Origin: Sipunculus nudus
Lineage: Eukaryota; Annelida; Sipuncula; Golfingiida; Sipunculidae
DNA length: 64,000 bases
Assembly (NCBI GenBank): GCA_026874595.1
Contig: CM049320.1
Span: 10,751,964 to 10,815,963, forward strand
Reading direction: 5' to 3'
A program made the translations under genes and the position numbers. Numbering within the stretch: position 1 is the stretch's first letter; each line of letters starts with the position of its first letter. This document shows positions 53,601 through 58,735 of the stretch, piece after piece. The notes below the pieces were generated by a model that worked only from the letters and a program-made list of their open reading frames with translations, ran no database searches and was not told the origin of the DNA.

Positions 53601-55662
53601 ATCTCATTATTCACCATTGTCCATCATGTATGTACTGATACTGCCTCATTATTTCATGATGCAATATGAATTAGGTCTAAGAATTGTGAAGGTCCTTTGA
53701 ATTTAATGAATTAATAAACTTTTTACCTTTTATTTACAATTGCCTCTTCTCTCTTAAACATATATTGGTACCCACCAAAATATTGCCTTGAAACCATTAG
53801 GAGTGTTTAAAAAAAGAGGACTGGGCATGATCACTGGCGCAAACATAAACATAGAGCCCATGCCGCACTGCTTGGGCAACAACACCCATCAATCAGAGGA
53901 TGCCCTGACTAACTTTGCCCCCTAAAATGTATTACATGTTCCTACTTGCTGAAACATAGCAGGTAGCTGTGGATCAGGGAATACTACACGGGGTCACTCA
54001 GATCATATCATTTCAGCTGACACCCCCTGACTTGTCAGACAAATCTGTTGCCATATGTTCTATAAAGAATTTACATTTTGCTCATGGACCGTAATGTCCA
54101 TCCAGCAGAGATATTTCAGAAGACATGAAGGTCCTAGTATGGACTAGTTTGGACTACTTTTTCCAGAACTGTCGCGCATGCACAAAATCAGAACTCCGGC
54201 CATGGGTCACGTGGCTTTGTTATGGTAAACAGACAACTGTGGACCATGTTTACTTGTACATAGAAACAGAAAAGGCATTGAACAGCTGTATGGGAGGTAC
54301 TGAGACTGTGTGCTGGGATGGTTTCTCTGGGAAACTTTTGTATAAAGCAAAACTAAACTAAAAGTGTGAAGAATAGGCATTATATTGCTCCTGATTTGTC
54401 CCTTTAAGAGGTCTTTCCTTAGGTCCTACCCTAATCCTCCACAAAATTTCAAACTAACACCAACAAAAACAATGCAGCAGAGAGAGTAATCAAGAGTTAC
54501 CTTGCTTTCCGGTGACTTAGGAATGGTGGTCGTTTTGGCATCGACTGTGGAGGCCCAAGTACTGGATCCTTGTTCCCTTCTCTATCCCTGCCAAATAATA
54601 GCACATATAAAATATTTATTTCTCCACTTATACTGCCAAGTTTCGGCAAATTACATTTTTACTTTTAAAGATCTGTGTTTGAATTGACCGACATGCATTA
54701 ATATTACCAAATGAATATAATTTTTTTTTCGTGAGGGTCCAAACCAGTCTCTTCTTTTTTCACATAATTTAAAGGGGACCAGGACCTATAGACATGTTGA
54801 TTTATCAAAAATAATAGTCTGTTCTCTTTAAAAGAGTAAAAAAGGTACCTGCCAAATATTGCCCATAACCGTTGGCTTATACCTGTACTTGAGTGTTGAA
54901 AGAGTGTTGGCTGAAGCATCATGGCTTGCAGTAGCTCAGGGACCTGACACATGGGCTCACACTGTGTGAGTCTTGGGCCCCTGGACCTATTGTACAATCC
55001 ACTGTGACAGGTTCTTCAATGAATTTACATTTGGCCCATGGACTGTAATGTCCATCAATCAGAGATATATCAGAGGACATGAAGGTCCATGTATATGTAT
55101 AGACTAGTTTGCAGAGGTCCTAGTTTAGGATATAGTGCACATGAGCAAAATCAGACCTCCTGTCATGTGGTATCGTTACGTTAAACAGACACACAGAGAC
55201 TGTGTTTACTCACACACAGAACCACAAAAAGGTGTTAAACAGCCGTGTGCTGAGATAGTTTTGCTTGGAAACTTTTGTATAAAGCAAATCTCAACTGGGA
55301 ATTTCTATTCATATAAGTTAAATTTCACACCTGTAAGTGATATTTTTCATGATCTGGCATGGCTGAAACTAATACCTGTACAGCATCTGAAACATTCACA
55401 ACAGTATCTCTAAATTAGTGTCTTGGCCTTGCAGACCTTGTTTAGCAGAATATAGGTCGCAAAGAATATAATGGCTGCCATAACCTTATTCAGGTTCAGG
55501 ATTTCACCAGATCTTTGTTAGATGTTTTAGGTCTAATAATCACAATTTGATCACTGGATAGACACCCTGACAGAATGAAGGACATGCAAAAATCACTATA
55601 GCTCAGCATTAATGAAAGTCTCACCTGTCACCGGTTTGTTCTGTTTTCTTGGATGTATCCAT
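8462..55662 (-). CDS. per: period circadian clock protein (PER), 22-exon coding region
   Basis: PER is a PAS protein of the negative limb of the circadian loop. It is made in the cytoplasm, phosphorylated by casein kinase 1, and enters the nucleus with CRY or TIM to inhibit CLOCK-BMAL/CYC. Coding join on the minus strand: 55662-55625, 54587-54501, 53575-53403, 44971-44871, 31118-31032, 29406-29295, 28941-28893, 28117-27906, 27162-26977, 26212-26059, 25702-25588, 24400-24310, 23189-23119, 21921-21782, 21276-21185, 20960-20878, 20093-19361, 18349-18162, 17379-17254, 16542-16387, 15292-15194, 9628-8462. The sum is 4,260 nt, 1,419 residues plus TGA. Domains: HLH-like 55-100, PAS-A about 134-286, PAS-B about 288-400, NES-like helix 422-438, CK1-docking motif 526-544, conserved LTQDVLKMHN 640-649, NLS KPKRK 684-688 and RRRIRKR 951-957, C-terminal block 964-1024. 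Family diagnosis rests on YLPQD, SKPY, TEWASFVNPW and GHHRV in PAS-B. All 21 junctions are GT-AG and frame-consistent. Residual doubt: 5'UTR exons are unknown, and alternative or missed small exons cannot be excluded. Confidence 0.95.
9815..9985. repeat. family E dispersed repeat
   Basis: Direct counterpart of 63,040-63,235. Both run from AGACAGACACTCCAAAAC through TATGCAGGAGAGCA and TCACTGACCCA to a GACAGACAGACAG-type end. No ends or ORF identified. Confidence 0.6.
11749..12701. mobile_element. probable solo LTR nested in family A copy 2
   Basis: The 953-bp insert starts TG and ends CA and is flanked by ACCT on both sides (11745-11748 and 12702-12705). Removing it and one ACCT restores the family A module text GGTGGCG(C/A)CACCTGTCATAAA. 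These are the marks of an LTR retroelement reduced to one LTR. A TATAAAG lies near 12,136 on the plus strand. There are no internal genes. Confidence 0.65.
13515..13566. repeat. short direct and palindromic repeat
   Basis: Two copies of GTCCAGACGTCTAGAC, 22 bases apart, are followed by a third partial copy TGTCTAGACAC. Each contains the palindrome GTCTAGAC. This is a small local duplication inside family A copy 2. Confidence 0.8.
14550..14840. repeat. family D dispersed repeat, copy 1
   Basis: It shares the ordered words AAGAGTxxxCTTTGAAATA, CATGTTGTGACACATGCTGGA (slightly varied) and GGACTGTTAAAGCAGG with 40,395-40,700, in the same orientation. It is rich in AAAAAGAGT. No ends or coding potential identified. 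Confidence 0.6.
15194..15292 (-). CDS. per: per coding exon 21
   Basis: 99 nt, phase 0, acceptor TTATTTTCAG and donor CCTGAG|GTGGGT. It encodes residues 999-1031 (NIYKYKQPPQVAQQMNEILQ, then DRLEGPIEIMHPE). QPPQVAQQMNEIL...LEG continues the exon 20 block. It resembles the QPxxVxxQLxxLYxDxxLEG segment of insect PERs, a region implicated in partner (CRY) binding. Confidence 0.9.
15293..16386 (-). other. per intron 20
   Basis: 1.1 kb with no recognisable gene. Family A-like text lies near 16,080-16,150, followed by a perfect (ACAG)n microsatellite at about 16,217-16,247. Confidence 0.7.
16387..16542 (-). CDS. per: per coding exon 20, basic cluster and C-terminal block
   Basis: 156 nt, phase 0 at both ends, donor GACAG|GTGAGA. 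It encodes residues 947-998. A second basic cluster RRRIRKR (951-957) precedes DPPWLQNVNLDESYMMRYQL (965-984). This resembles the P-W-(I/L)xxVxxxxxLxxRYQ block near the PER C terminus in insects and vertebrates. The acceptor is tandem (CAGCAG): Gln947 may be included or dropped. Confidence 0.92.
16543..17253 (-). other. per intron 19
   Basis: 0.7 kb without a gene. It contains a run of 20 G on the plus strand (16728-16747), which would be C-rich in the transcript. Around 17,020-17,170 there is short text similar to dispersed repeats (CTGCCGAGCTATCCTGAG). Confidence 0.7.
17254..17379 (-). CDS. per: per coding exon 19
   Basis: 126 nt, phase 0 at both ends, acceptor TATATTACAG and donor GGTTTT|GTAAGT. 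It encodes residues 905-946, polar and Ser/Glu-rich (KKQESSTEETSSSALYLLES). Being a multiple of three it could be skipped without a frameshift. No domain recognised. Intron 18 just upstream contains the long CT/GA tract. Confidence 0.85.
17415..18113. repeat. CT-rich (GA-rich in transcript) tract with 233-bp duplication
   Basis: About 700 bases almost wholly of CT, TCTG and TCTC words in per intron 18. A segment recurs at a spacing of about 233 bases: CTTCTGCTTGCTCTTTGTCT occurs in both the 17,480-17,712 and 17,713-17,945 halves. Long plus-strand open frames here encode only Leu/Ser/Cys repeats and are composition artefacts. The strand bias could allow triplex or R-loop structure. Confidence 0.85.
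18162..18349 (-). CDS. per: per coding exon 18
   Basis: 188 nt, acceptor CAATTTTAG and donor AAAGAG|GTGAGA. It encodes residues 843-904, beginning LSFVPQVIGGFYQSFPGI and ending in a Ser/Lys-rich segment SSGSKSSVSIPRKE. Two starting bases complete Gly842 with exon 17. No domain is recognised. This is part of the disordered C-terminal half. Confidence 0.88.
18350..19360 (-). other. per intron 17
   Basis: 1 kb, AT-rich, no gene. A compound (TA)n(CA)n microsatellite lies at 19,082-19,128. Confidence 0.75.
19361..20093 (-). CDS. per: per coding exon 17 (long; LTQDVL block and NLS)
   Basis: 733 nt, acceptor CCAATTTCAG and donor ACAG|GTCAGT. It encodes residues 598-841. After an acidic start comes VRLTQDVLKMHNRMQEEHY (638-656), matching the conserved LTxxLLxxHNxxME block of insect PERs. 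Next is a serine/leucine helix, then the basic cluster KPKRK (684-688), a probable nuclear localisation signal. The rest is Pro/Gln-rich and likely disordered, ending VGGLQWPYYPQT. The frame is open throughout. Confidence 0.95.
20094..20877 (-). other. per intron 16
   Basis: 0.8 kb, AT-rich. Apart from a stretch near 20,700-20,830 that resembles text at about 10,590-10,680 (inverted, a minor dispersed repeat), nothing recognisable. Confidence 0.6.
20878..20960 (-). CDS. per: per coding exon 16
   Basis: 83 nt, acceptor CTTCCTTTCAG and donor ACAAAG|GTAAGA. It encodes residues 571-597. The stretch IPIDVGITIPHPPSYASSTK resembles a conserved block with a proline-rich PPS(F/Y)xSST core that follows the kinase-docking region in insect and other PERs. 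Confidence 0.92.
21185..21276 (-). CDS. per: per coding exon 15, serines after CK1 docking
   Basis: 92 nt, acceptor TTTGTTTCAG and donor GTCAA|GTAAGT. It encodes residues 540-569: FLSSCHKAESSIESKKSDEG, then acidic residues. In vertebrate PER the FASP serine cluster follows the CK1-docking helix. Ser549, 550, 553 and 556 here are placed to be the equivalent, but that is inference from position. The last A plus AT of exon 16 gives Asn570. Confidence 0.9.
21277..21781 (-). other. per intron 14
   Basis: 0.5 kb of AT-rich sequence. I see no repeat, gene or site in it beyond the splice signals. Confidence 0.7.
21782..21921 (-). CDS. per: per coding exon 14, CK1-docking region
   Basis: 140 nt, acceptor TTGCTTACAG and donor CGCAA|GTATGT. 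It encodes residues 493-538. A charged start (REEEQQMKK) leads to FMYDQLNYANNIR. Across the next junction this becomes YDQLNYANNIRKFLSSC (528-544), which matches the vertebrate PER casein kinase 1 binding motif SYQQINCLDSVIRYLESC at Y, Q, N, I, R, L, S and C. Confidence 0.93.
22085..23117. repeat. 37-bp minisatellite filling per intron 13
   Basis: About 26 recognisable copies of a 37-base unit (plus-strand core ACAAACATGATTGACAGAGA, then AAAGAATGTGACCATCT). Variants differ at two places: AGA/GGG/GTG/AAA, and ACCATCT/ATCATCT/ATAATGT. The array starts at the donor of exon 13: the last, diverged unit holds the real donor (plus TTTTTTACAAAC|CTGAGC). The edge at about 22,085 is degenerate. Long minus-strand ORFs in the array are periodic artefacts. 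Confidence 0.95.
23119..23189 (-). CDS. per: per coding exon 13
   Basis: 71 nt, acceptor ACCTGTTCCAG and donor GCTCAG|GTTTGT. It encodes residues 470-492 (ESGFYEKDYTASLLSLDSF then AIAQ). The donor is unusual: GTTTGTA is also the core of the 37-bp minisatellite that begins at this splice site and fills most of intron 13. Confidence 0.87.
23190..24309 (-). other. per intron 12
   Basis: 1.1 kb, AT-rich, no gene. It contains an A-run at about 24,221-24,239, close to the exon 12 donor side. Nothing else recognised. Confidence 0.7.
24310..24400 (-). CDS. per: per coding exon 12
   Basis: 91 nt, acceptor TATGCTGCAG and donor CAATG|GTAAGC. It encodes residues 439-468, a basic/alanine-rich linker (SARPREVVGKKIAAAAVSRN). 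It enters at phase 0 and leaves one base (G) to make Asp469. The domain is unassigned. Support is splice sites, frame continuity and position between recognised PER segments. Confidence 0.85.
24401..25587 (-). other. per intron 11
   Basis: 1.2 kb with no credible ORF or repeat that I can identify. Confidence 0.65.
25588..25702 (-). CDS. per: per coding exon 11, helix after PAS-B
   Basis: 115 nt, acceptor TTTTTTTACAG and donor TTGGAG|GTAAGT. It encodes residues 401-438, ending WTPQAEGLKRQIVSLVLE. The spacing L428-x3-I432-x2-L435-x-L437 fits the nuclear export signal helix that follows PAS-B in PER proteins. Export function is inferred from family position, not shown here. Confidence 0.92.
26059..26212 (-). 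CDS. per: per coding exon 10, PAS-B second half
   Basis: 154 nt, acceptor TTTATTCTAG and donor ATCAG|GTACAT. It encodes residues 350-399. LSKLGQTIKSKPYKMRVRNG leads to DYIVLQTEWASFVNPWTKRL and DFIMGHHRVI. SKPY, TEWxSFVNPW and GHHRV are near-invariant in PER and identify the gene without doubt. PAS-B of PER mediates homodimer and partner contacts. Confidence 0.97.
26213..26976 (-). other. per intron 9 with inverted family F repeat
   Basis: About 26,430-26,745 is the reverse complement of text at about 9,985-10,215. Both share words such as GTAGTGCATTTACCTGTTA and its complement, and TTTCCTTTGTTATGTAGTGC. It is a low-copy dispersed repeat in opposite orientation to the one in intron 21. The rest is AT-rich. 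Confidence 0.65.
26977..27162 (-). CDS. per: per coding exon 9, PAS-B first half
   Basis: 186 nt, acceptor ATGATTTACAG and donor GAAG|GTGAGG. It encodes residues 288-348. FITRQTVFLNYNFISMSA is followed by IPLLGYLPQDMVGKSVFDYY and HPDDLPYLLTAYEE. The GYLPQDxxGxSxxDxxHxxDL series is one of the strongest PER signatures. The final G joins TG of exon 10 to give Val349. Confidence 0.96.
27163..27905 (-). other. per intron 8
   Basis: 0.75 kb, AT-rich. At about 27,205-27,290 there is a fragment of the GACCACC-type MITE family that is complete at 31,585 and 33,360. Nothing else recognised. Confidence 0.6.
27906..28117 (-). CDS. per: per coding exon 8, PAS-A C-terminal half
   Basis: 212 nt, acceptor TTTGTTATACAG and donor CCTTG|GTGAGT. 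It encodes residues 217-286. It begins QYKGLRHGYSLGKQEKY, passes a Ser/Thr/Pro-rich loop, and ends with the strand VVLKCVQVKSGYL that closes the fold before PAS-B. The serine/threonine-rich insertion (SGMSSSPVTPGTKAPT) is a likely surface loop. Confidence 0.92.
28118..28892 (-). other. per intron 7, carrying a sense SINE
   Basis: 0.8 kb. The SINE at about 28,478-28,866 takes up half of it. A CACGTG lies at 28345-28350, outside the SINE. No gene. Confidence 0.7.
28478..28866 (-). mobile_element. tRNA-derived SINE, copy 1 (full-length head)
   Basis: Read on the minus strand it starts with a tRNA-like head carrying an A box TGGCTCAGGGG and, about 35 bases on, a B box GGGTTCAAAATTC. These are the RNA polymerase III internal promoter elements. 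The body continues to about 28,478 and matches copy 2 at 50,736-50,945. It lies in per intron 7 in the sense orientation, about 26 bases after the exon 7 donor. Confidence 0.75.
28893..28941 (-). CDS. per: per coding exon 7 (49-nt small exon)
   Basis: Short exon with acceptor TTTAAATTTCAG and donor CTCAG|GTAGGT. It encodes residues 201-215 (ADPQDPQLNNFFFRL) and shares codons at both ends. NNFFFRLRQYKG across the junction matches the FYCRLRRYRGL segment of Drosophila PER PAS-A. The head of a sense-oriented SINE lies only about 26 bases inside the following intron. Confidence 0.88.
29295..29406 (-). CDS. per: per coding exon 6, PAS-A middle
   Basis: 112 nt. The acceptor is a long T-rich tract ending TTTTTTTCAG and the donor is ATGT|GTATGT. 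It encodes residues 163-199, including KQSLMEFVCIKDIMTLSSHI, equivalent to the GRSFIDFVHPKDRxTFASQI segment of other PERs. The His-Pro of HPKD is Cys-Ile here. I chose the donor by phase: T plus CT of exon 7 gives Ser200. Nearby GT options break the frame. Confidence 0.9.
29604..30436 (+). mobile_element. family A element, copy 3 (short)
   Basis: Begins AAGGCCTACAGGCCTTAT, then GCGAACCTGTG, and ends CACAGGTTCGCTAA. It is only 833 bp because the GGTGGCGCCACC module core is missing. The head (about 29,604-29,790) matches copy 2 closely, and the tail (about 29,860-30,436) matches copies 1 and 2. A piece of about 100 bp copied from its own downstream flank sits at about 29,990-30,088. Confidence 0.7.
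29990..30088. repeat. templated insertion copied from downstream flank
   Basis: About 74 bases at 29,990-30,063 (starting CTATTTATTTCAGATCATAT) are repeated at about 30,441-30,513, just outside the 3' end of family A copy 3. Inside the element the segment is bracketed by duplicated TTTTGCAAAAAATTT. Confidence 0.75.
30700..30907 (+). mobile_element. family B 3'-end fragment
   Basis: It ends in the hairpin GACTTATAGTC followed by AGCTGAGCTAA (CTAA at 30904-30907), preceded by GACGGACAGACAGACGG-like text. It matches 44,310-44,473 from GTGACCCAGTTTT onwards. No 5' end is nearby, so it is 5'-truncated or degraded. Intron 5 of per. Confidence 0.65.
31032..31118 (-). CDS. per: per coding exon 5, start of PAS-A
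   Basis: 87 nt, phase 0 at both ends, acceptor TTTTAATTCCAG and donor CCGAAG|GTAAAC. It encodes residues 134-162: the first PAS-A strands (KPHKIVMSMKDYIVSQV) and the LGYPK turn, equivalent to the VISMxDGIVxYxT...LGYP of insect PERs. The glycine of the usual DGIV is Tyr here (KDYIV), so PAS-A is fairly divergent. Confidence 0.9.
31585..31750. mobile_element. small TA-flanked MITE, copy 1
   Basis: 166 bp starting CAGTGGACC and ending TTTTACTG, with TA on both sides (31583-31584 and 31751-31752). The interior contains GACCACCTGT and GTGAATTAAGA words also found in the element at 33,360-33,537. Likely a mariner-type non-autonomous element. Confidence 0.65.
33360..33537. mobile_element. small TA-flanked MITE, copy 2
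   Basis: 178 bp with terminal inverted repeats CAGTGAAACC and GGTTTCACTG. The left flank is TA (33358-33359); the right flank reads TG, probably a mutated TA. The interior shares ATTAAGACCACC words with the copy at 31,585. Confidence 0.7.
33925..33990. repeat. (TA)n microsatellite
   Basis: About 60 bases of uninterrupted TA, ending in a short TATACATATATT transition. Confidence 0.95.
35755..36470. repeat. imperfect tandem modules with TGACTT(T/C)TGAC words
   Basis: Three to four related modules of about 150 bases recur, each with GGTGAGAxxxT...TGAAAATCCA, then GTGACCT(C/T)TGACCTTATTTAATATGC-like text. A weaker relative lies at about 38,130-38,350. They resemble the core modules of family B, but no ends are recognised here. 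Confidence 0.5.
40395..40700. repeat. family D dispersed repeat, copy 2, with (TA)n
   Basis: Counterpart of 14,550-14,840. It includes a (TA)n stretch at 40,507-40,548 where copy 1 has none. It ends with GGACTGTTAAAGCAGGA as in copy 1. Confidence 0.6.
40758..40925 (+). mobile_element. family B 5'-end fragment
   Basis: Starts with the perfect palindrome GACCCATGGGTC (40758-40769), then GCTAAGCTGAATTTTGG, and runs on with text shared with 57,738-57,850 (AAAGCTAAGAGxAAATGGCC). No matching 3' end nearby. Confidence 0.55.
41610..41639 (+). repeat. G30 homopolymer
   Basis: Thirty consecutive G on the plus strand, directly after CCCC. A second run (12 G) lies 100 bases upstream at 41499-41510. Similar runs occur at 383-403 (21) and 16728-16747 (20). 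Confidence 0.9.
41733..43795 (+). mobile_element. family B Helitron/HINE-like element (complete)
   Basis: Starts with the palindrome GACCCATGGGTC (41733-41744), then GCTCAGCTG (41750-41758). It ends with the hairpin GACTGAAAGTC (43774-43784) running into CAGCTGAGC (43784-43792) and CTAA. The two subterminal repeats are exact reverse complements. The core (about 42,650-43,560) is a set of tandem modules containing GTGACCTTGACCTTTGACC, followed by a GGACAGACGG-type stretch. The architecture equals family A. No coding capacity. Confidence 0.7.
44310..44473 (+). mobile_element. family B 3'-end fragment
   Basis: Matches 30,700-30,907 from GTGACCCAGTTTTTGG to the end ATAGTCAGCTGAGCTAA. The hairpin arm is partly decayed. 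It lies about 400 bases inside per intron 4 from exon 4. Confidence 0.6.
44871..44971 (-). CDS. per: per coding exon 4, acidic linker before PAS-A
   Basis: 101 nt, acceptor TCTGTAACAG and donor GGGAAG|GTACGT. It encodes residues 101-133, acidic and polar (EIEQNEGNTSPEST, then RRPLDLESARDSDNFDLGK). It is isolated by an 8.4-kb intron upstream and a 13.8-kb intron downstream. Support is the frame-perfect junctions, splice sites and composition. The ORF reads on both sides of the exon, so the limits depend on the splice motifs and phase. Confidence 0.82.
47554..47988. repeat. recent 215-bp tandem duplication
   Basis: Two adjacent copies (47,554-47,768 and 47,769-47,988) starting CTGAAGGTTA and ending ACTxAAATATCTG. 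By eye they differ at only about a dozen positions. No coding or splice signals inside. Confidence 0.9.
50736..50945 (-). mobile_element. SINE copy 2, 5'-truncated
   Basis: Matches the body of the SINE at 28,478-28,866 (shared GTACATCTGCAGAATTCCAT and GGTGTTAACCAGGCCC) but lacks the tRNA-like head beyond about 50,945. Same orientation as per, in intron 3. Confidence 0.7.
51393..51438. repeat. 15-bp repeat, three units
   Basis: GTTATCACCAGGTAC, GTTATCACCAGGTAT and GTTATCACCAGCTAT in direct tandem. Open in one frame on each strand, but with no sign of being coding. Confidence 0.8.
53403..53575 (-). CDS. per: per coding exon 3, N-terminal HLH-like region
   Basis: 173 nt, acceptor TTTTTTTTACAG and donor AAAG|GTGAGC. 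It encodes residues 43-99. A basic amphipathic stretch (KGEKRQKVKDCLNELKSLV, 55-73), a Gly/Ser loop and a second helix (TLSALQTVISHMRKLK, 84-99) resemble the degenerate bHLH-like region found before PAS-A in vertebrate and many invertebrate PERs. The residual G joins GT of exon 4 to give Gly100. Vertebrate PERs have a comparable second helix. DNA binding is not expected for this family. Confidence 0.9.
54050..54362 (+). repeat. dispersed repeat in per intron 2 (flanks exon 2)
   Basis: Shares an ordered series of words with 55,005-55,295 in the same orientation: GAATTTACATTT, TGGACxGTAATGTCCATC, AGACATGAAGGTCC and GAAACTTTTGTATAAAGCAAA. It contains CACGTG at 54208-54213, a site not kept in the other copy. 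No coding sense. Confidence 0.75.
54501..54587 (-). CDS. per: per coding exon 2
   Basis: 87 nt, acceptor TTTGGCAG and donor CAAG|GTAACT. It encodes residues 14-41, a basic and proline-rich linker (key parts DREGNKDPV and PKRPPFLSHRKA), before the HLH-like part. It enters with one base and leaves with two, matching both neighbours. No known domain lies here. Two related direct repeats flank it in introns 1 and 2. Confidence 0.8.
55005..55295 (+). repeat. dispersed repeat in per intron 1 (flanks exon 2)
   Basis: Counterpart of 54,050-54,362, about 950 bases away, in direct orientation with exon 2 between them. The rest of intron 1 (54,588-55,000 and 55,300-55,624) shows nothing recognisable. 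Confidence 0.75.
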
Positions 55663-55668
55663 TTTCTC
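55625..55668 (-). CDS. per: per exon 1 of the coding region (start codon)
   Basis: Acceptor TTTGTTCAG precedes GAGAAA and then the ATG at 55662-55660, with A at -3 and G at +4. It encodes residues 1-12 (MDTSKKTEQTGD) and gives two bases (AG) to residue 13, ending at donor AG|GTGAGA. Because an acceptor lies six bases before the ATG, the 5'UTR probably begins in an upstream exon that I could not locate. The phase fits exon 2 exactly (AG+G gives Arg). An alternative start is Met44 in exon 3, but the open, phase-consistent exons 1 and 2 argue for this one. Confidence 0.75.
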
Positions 55669-57737
55669 CTGAACAAACAGAGAGAATACTTTAAGTATGG
55701 TAACAGACCTCACATATGCAAATCTTTATATTTTAATGTATATGAAAAAGAGTCCAAAGCCTAAACCTATGTGTGAGTATTATATGAGTGTATGTTCAGC
55801 AATTGCTCATGAACACGAGTTTGAAACTGAGTAAAGCCCAGAAAACAGACTAATGCTCGTGACCGATTAAGGGACATGGGTGCACCATGCGTGCAGCTCA
55901 CAACAAACTCATAACACACTAATGCGGCTACACTTTGTACAACATGTCAGATTGGACCGTATTAAACAAGCACTAGTGTTGTATTTTTTGCTAAACTTTG
56001 TTAAAGTAGTAATCTTGAGCTCCAGGAGTTACTGCTGATACAAGACGCGTTAGTCTGTTAAATTTGCTTTGAATAAATAGACTGAAGTTGCTTTTTCCAG
56101 ATTTGACGCTTGAAGCGCAACACTTGACATGTGCATTAGTGTGGTTTGGGCTTTAGTGTGTTTTGGGCTAAAAGCCCATATTACCAAAGACATATATATA
56201 TCATTATATGTGAAGGCCCAGATTCCAATCTTGACCAATCAGCAGGCCAAATCCTGAAGAGGATTCAGTCCAGTCCAAAATCAGATTGGGATTCCTGATT
56301 GGTACAGACTAAATCCCGATCATGTTTCTGACCATTCTAAACTCTGATAAGTGTCTGGTCCAGCCCACCTCCTGACCAGACTTAGTGAACAAAATATGGA
56401 ATTATGCCTTCTGCAACACTTTGTTTCAATTAGGGACAATTTCACATGAGTTGCACCCACAGGAATGACTGTAATTACATCATGACAAAATTTTATTATG
56501 CCAGAAAAAAACTCTAGTCTAATACATAGATTAATTGAACATATGAACAGATACCAAGAATAACTTTAGTAGAACAAATTAAGTTAAATGAAAGTCAAGG
56601 AAATGGATAATATTATGTATCATGAATGATAGCAAATACGGCAAACCTGTGAGTGGATTGTTATGTGAATGCAAGAAAGGACCTTGTGTAATGTTTAAAG
56701 GGCAGGTCTTAATCCTTATCACTGAAGATGTAGTGTTGGGAATCAGTTGTAATTTAATGGTGGATCATCAGTAAAAATTGTTTGACCTCTACTGACCAAT
56801 AGTCAGTAATAACTGATTTTTTTAGAAGTATGAACTTTAAGACCATATATATAGACAGGTACATCATCTCAGTTGATGTGTAGTCCTACATTCAGTATAA
56901 TGATGTTATAATTCCATAGCCTACATCTTTAATAAGTAACTTAGGAATTCAGTTTTTTTTAGTAACGGCAGATTTTTCTCTAGTTTGCTTGCATAATGTA
57001 TTTAAATACATACATTTCGTCATCACAAAGCCCAAGTTTTGTGCAAAAATTGCAGTTAATTATAACACTGCAAGATTGATCATCAGATCTTTTGCAACAA
57101 CCCCGCCAATCAATGAATATAACTGATCATCAACCAATCACTATGATTGACAGAATACACATTATGTTCTGAATTGTACTATATAAGTAAGTGCACTAAG
57201 GCATGACCTTTAACATTTCAACCTCACTGTCCTTCAGTTAGTCAGTGTTCAACAGTGTATTGAAGTGGTAACTTTAAATATTGGTATTTAAACTAAAAAC
57301 TTAAAATAAATTACAAATAATCTTAAAGGATTAGGTATAGATAGCTTTGTACAATATATGAGTCCTGGAAAATATATAGAGCCAGGGAGAATAATGGGTT
57401 CACTAGTATCTGATGATAACTCAGATGTTTAAACAGCCTTATTGGACTCTCATAAATGTTCATTAAATTGCTATATAATGAGATGGGAAGTTCATATTTA
57501 TATAAATATGTCTGGAAACAAAACTGAAATCAATCTATTTGCAGAATATTCAATATATACTTCTGAAGAAAATTACGATTAAAAAAGGCCACAGATTTTC
57601 CAAAGGTATAAACACTAGTACTAACAAGGTCCTGTTTATGATTTTAATTGGGCCCACTAAATGTGAACTGGTGGGCCTTTTTCCTATATGAACGAGTTCT
57701 ATGTGATAAAAAAAAATTGAAGCCATACCAAACATGA

Positions 57738-57850
57738 GACCCATGGGTCACTTCGCTCAGCTGTATTTTGGATAATTTTAGCAAATGCAAAATATACTTA
57801 TTTCTTTTTCAAAAGCTAAGAGGAAATGGCCCTGCTAACTGGTGTTAATC
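57738..57850 (+). mobile_element. family B 5'-end fragment
   Basis: GACCCATGGGTC (57738-57749), then GCTCAGCTGTATTTTGG, then the text shared with 40,758-40,925. No matching 3' end found downstream. Confidence 0.55.
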
Positions 57851-58647
57851 AAATATTTAATAAATGTTTGCTGAACTAATACTGTGCTATTTTTTAAGAC
57901 TATATAACAGTAATATGTGCATCAGATGATTAGCTTAAGTAAAATAATGCACATTTAATTAAAAACTGAAAGAAGTGCTGTAAGAAATTAAAATTTTCTA
58001 ATTTAAAATGAGCATAAACTAAATCTGATAAGAATATATTGTACTGTGTAATACATGAAAATTGGGTATAAAACCATTTAATATTGCAATAAGGAAAAAA
58101 AGAGATATTTGGTATATGAAAGGATACATTTCATAAACAAAAGATTGAAAATGGAATAACATGAAAACTCCAAACCCAGCACTGAAAGGGTGAAAGGTCA
58201 AAGACAAGAAAGTGTTCTCACAGCTCTCACTGTATGCTGCATATAAACACATTATACAATGAAGGGCCACTATTAGATAATGGTCAAAGGTAATATTCAA
58301 ATACAACAGGTCTGAAATTCTTGTATAAAATAAACCTCATTATAATGATCTATCATTCATTTCCAAGTAGGACTTCCAAAATGGCAGCCTGCTGAAAAAG
58401 GCTGAAAACTATCTCATTTTCTAATTAGCAAGGATTTTGTGGGCCTTTGGGGCCCATCAAATGACAGTTCAATGGGCCTTTCAGAAAAAATGTGGGCTAA
58501 AGCCCAAGGGCACATCCTTTAATGAAACCAAGACCAACAGTTGGTAAATTTGCTCATCCAAGAGGATGTTTTTGTACTATAAATTTGTCATCCTCACAAT
58601 TTTTTACATGGTGGCGATATACTAAGACTACTGGAGTTTTCAAGCTC

Positions 58648-58735
58648 TGCACTAGACTTGTACCCGGCTCTATTATGGTTCTCTACCAATCATAGATACA
58701 ATGAAAAATGCCATCTTCAGTACTCCCTGCAGACT
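58648..58735 (-). repeat. inverted-repeat arm, left
   Basis: Its reverse complement matches 59,113-59,200 through words such as GGGAGTAC, AAGATGGC, TCTATGATTGG, AATAGAGC, GGGTAC and AGTCTAG. The arms are about 380 bases apart. Confidence 0.7.
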
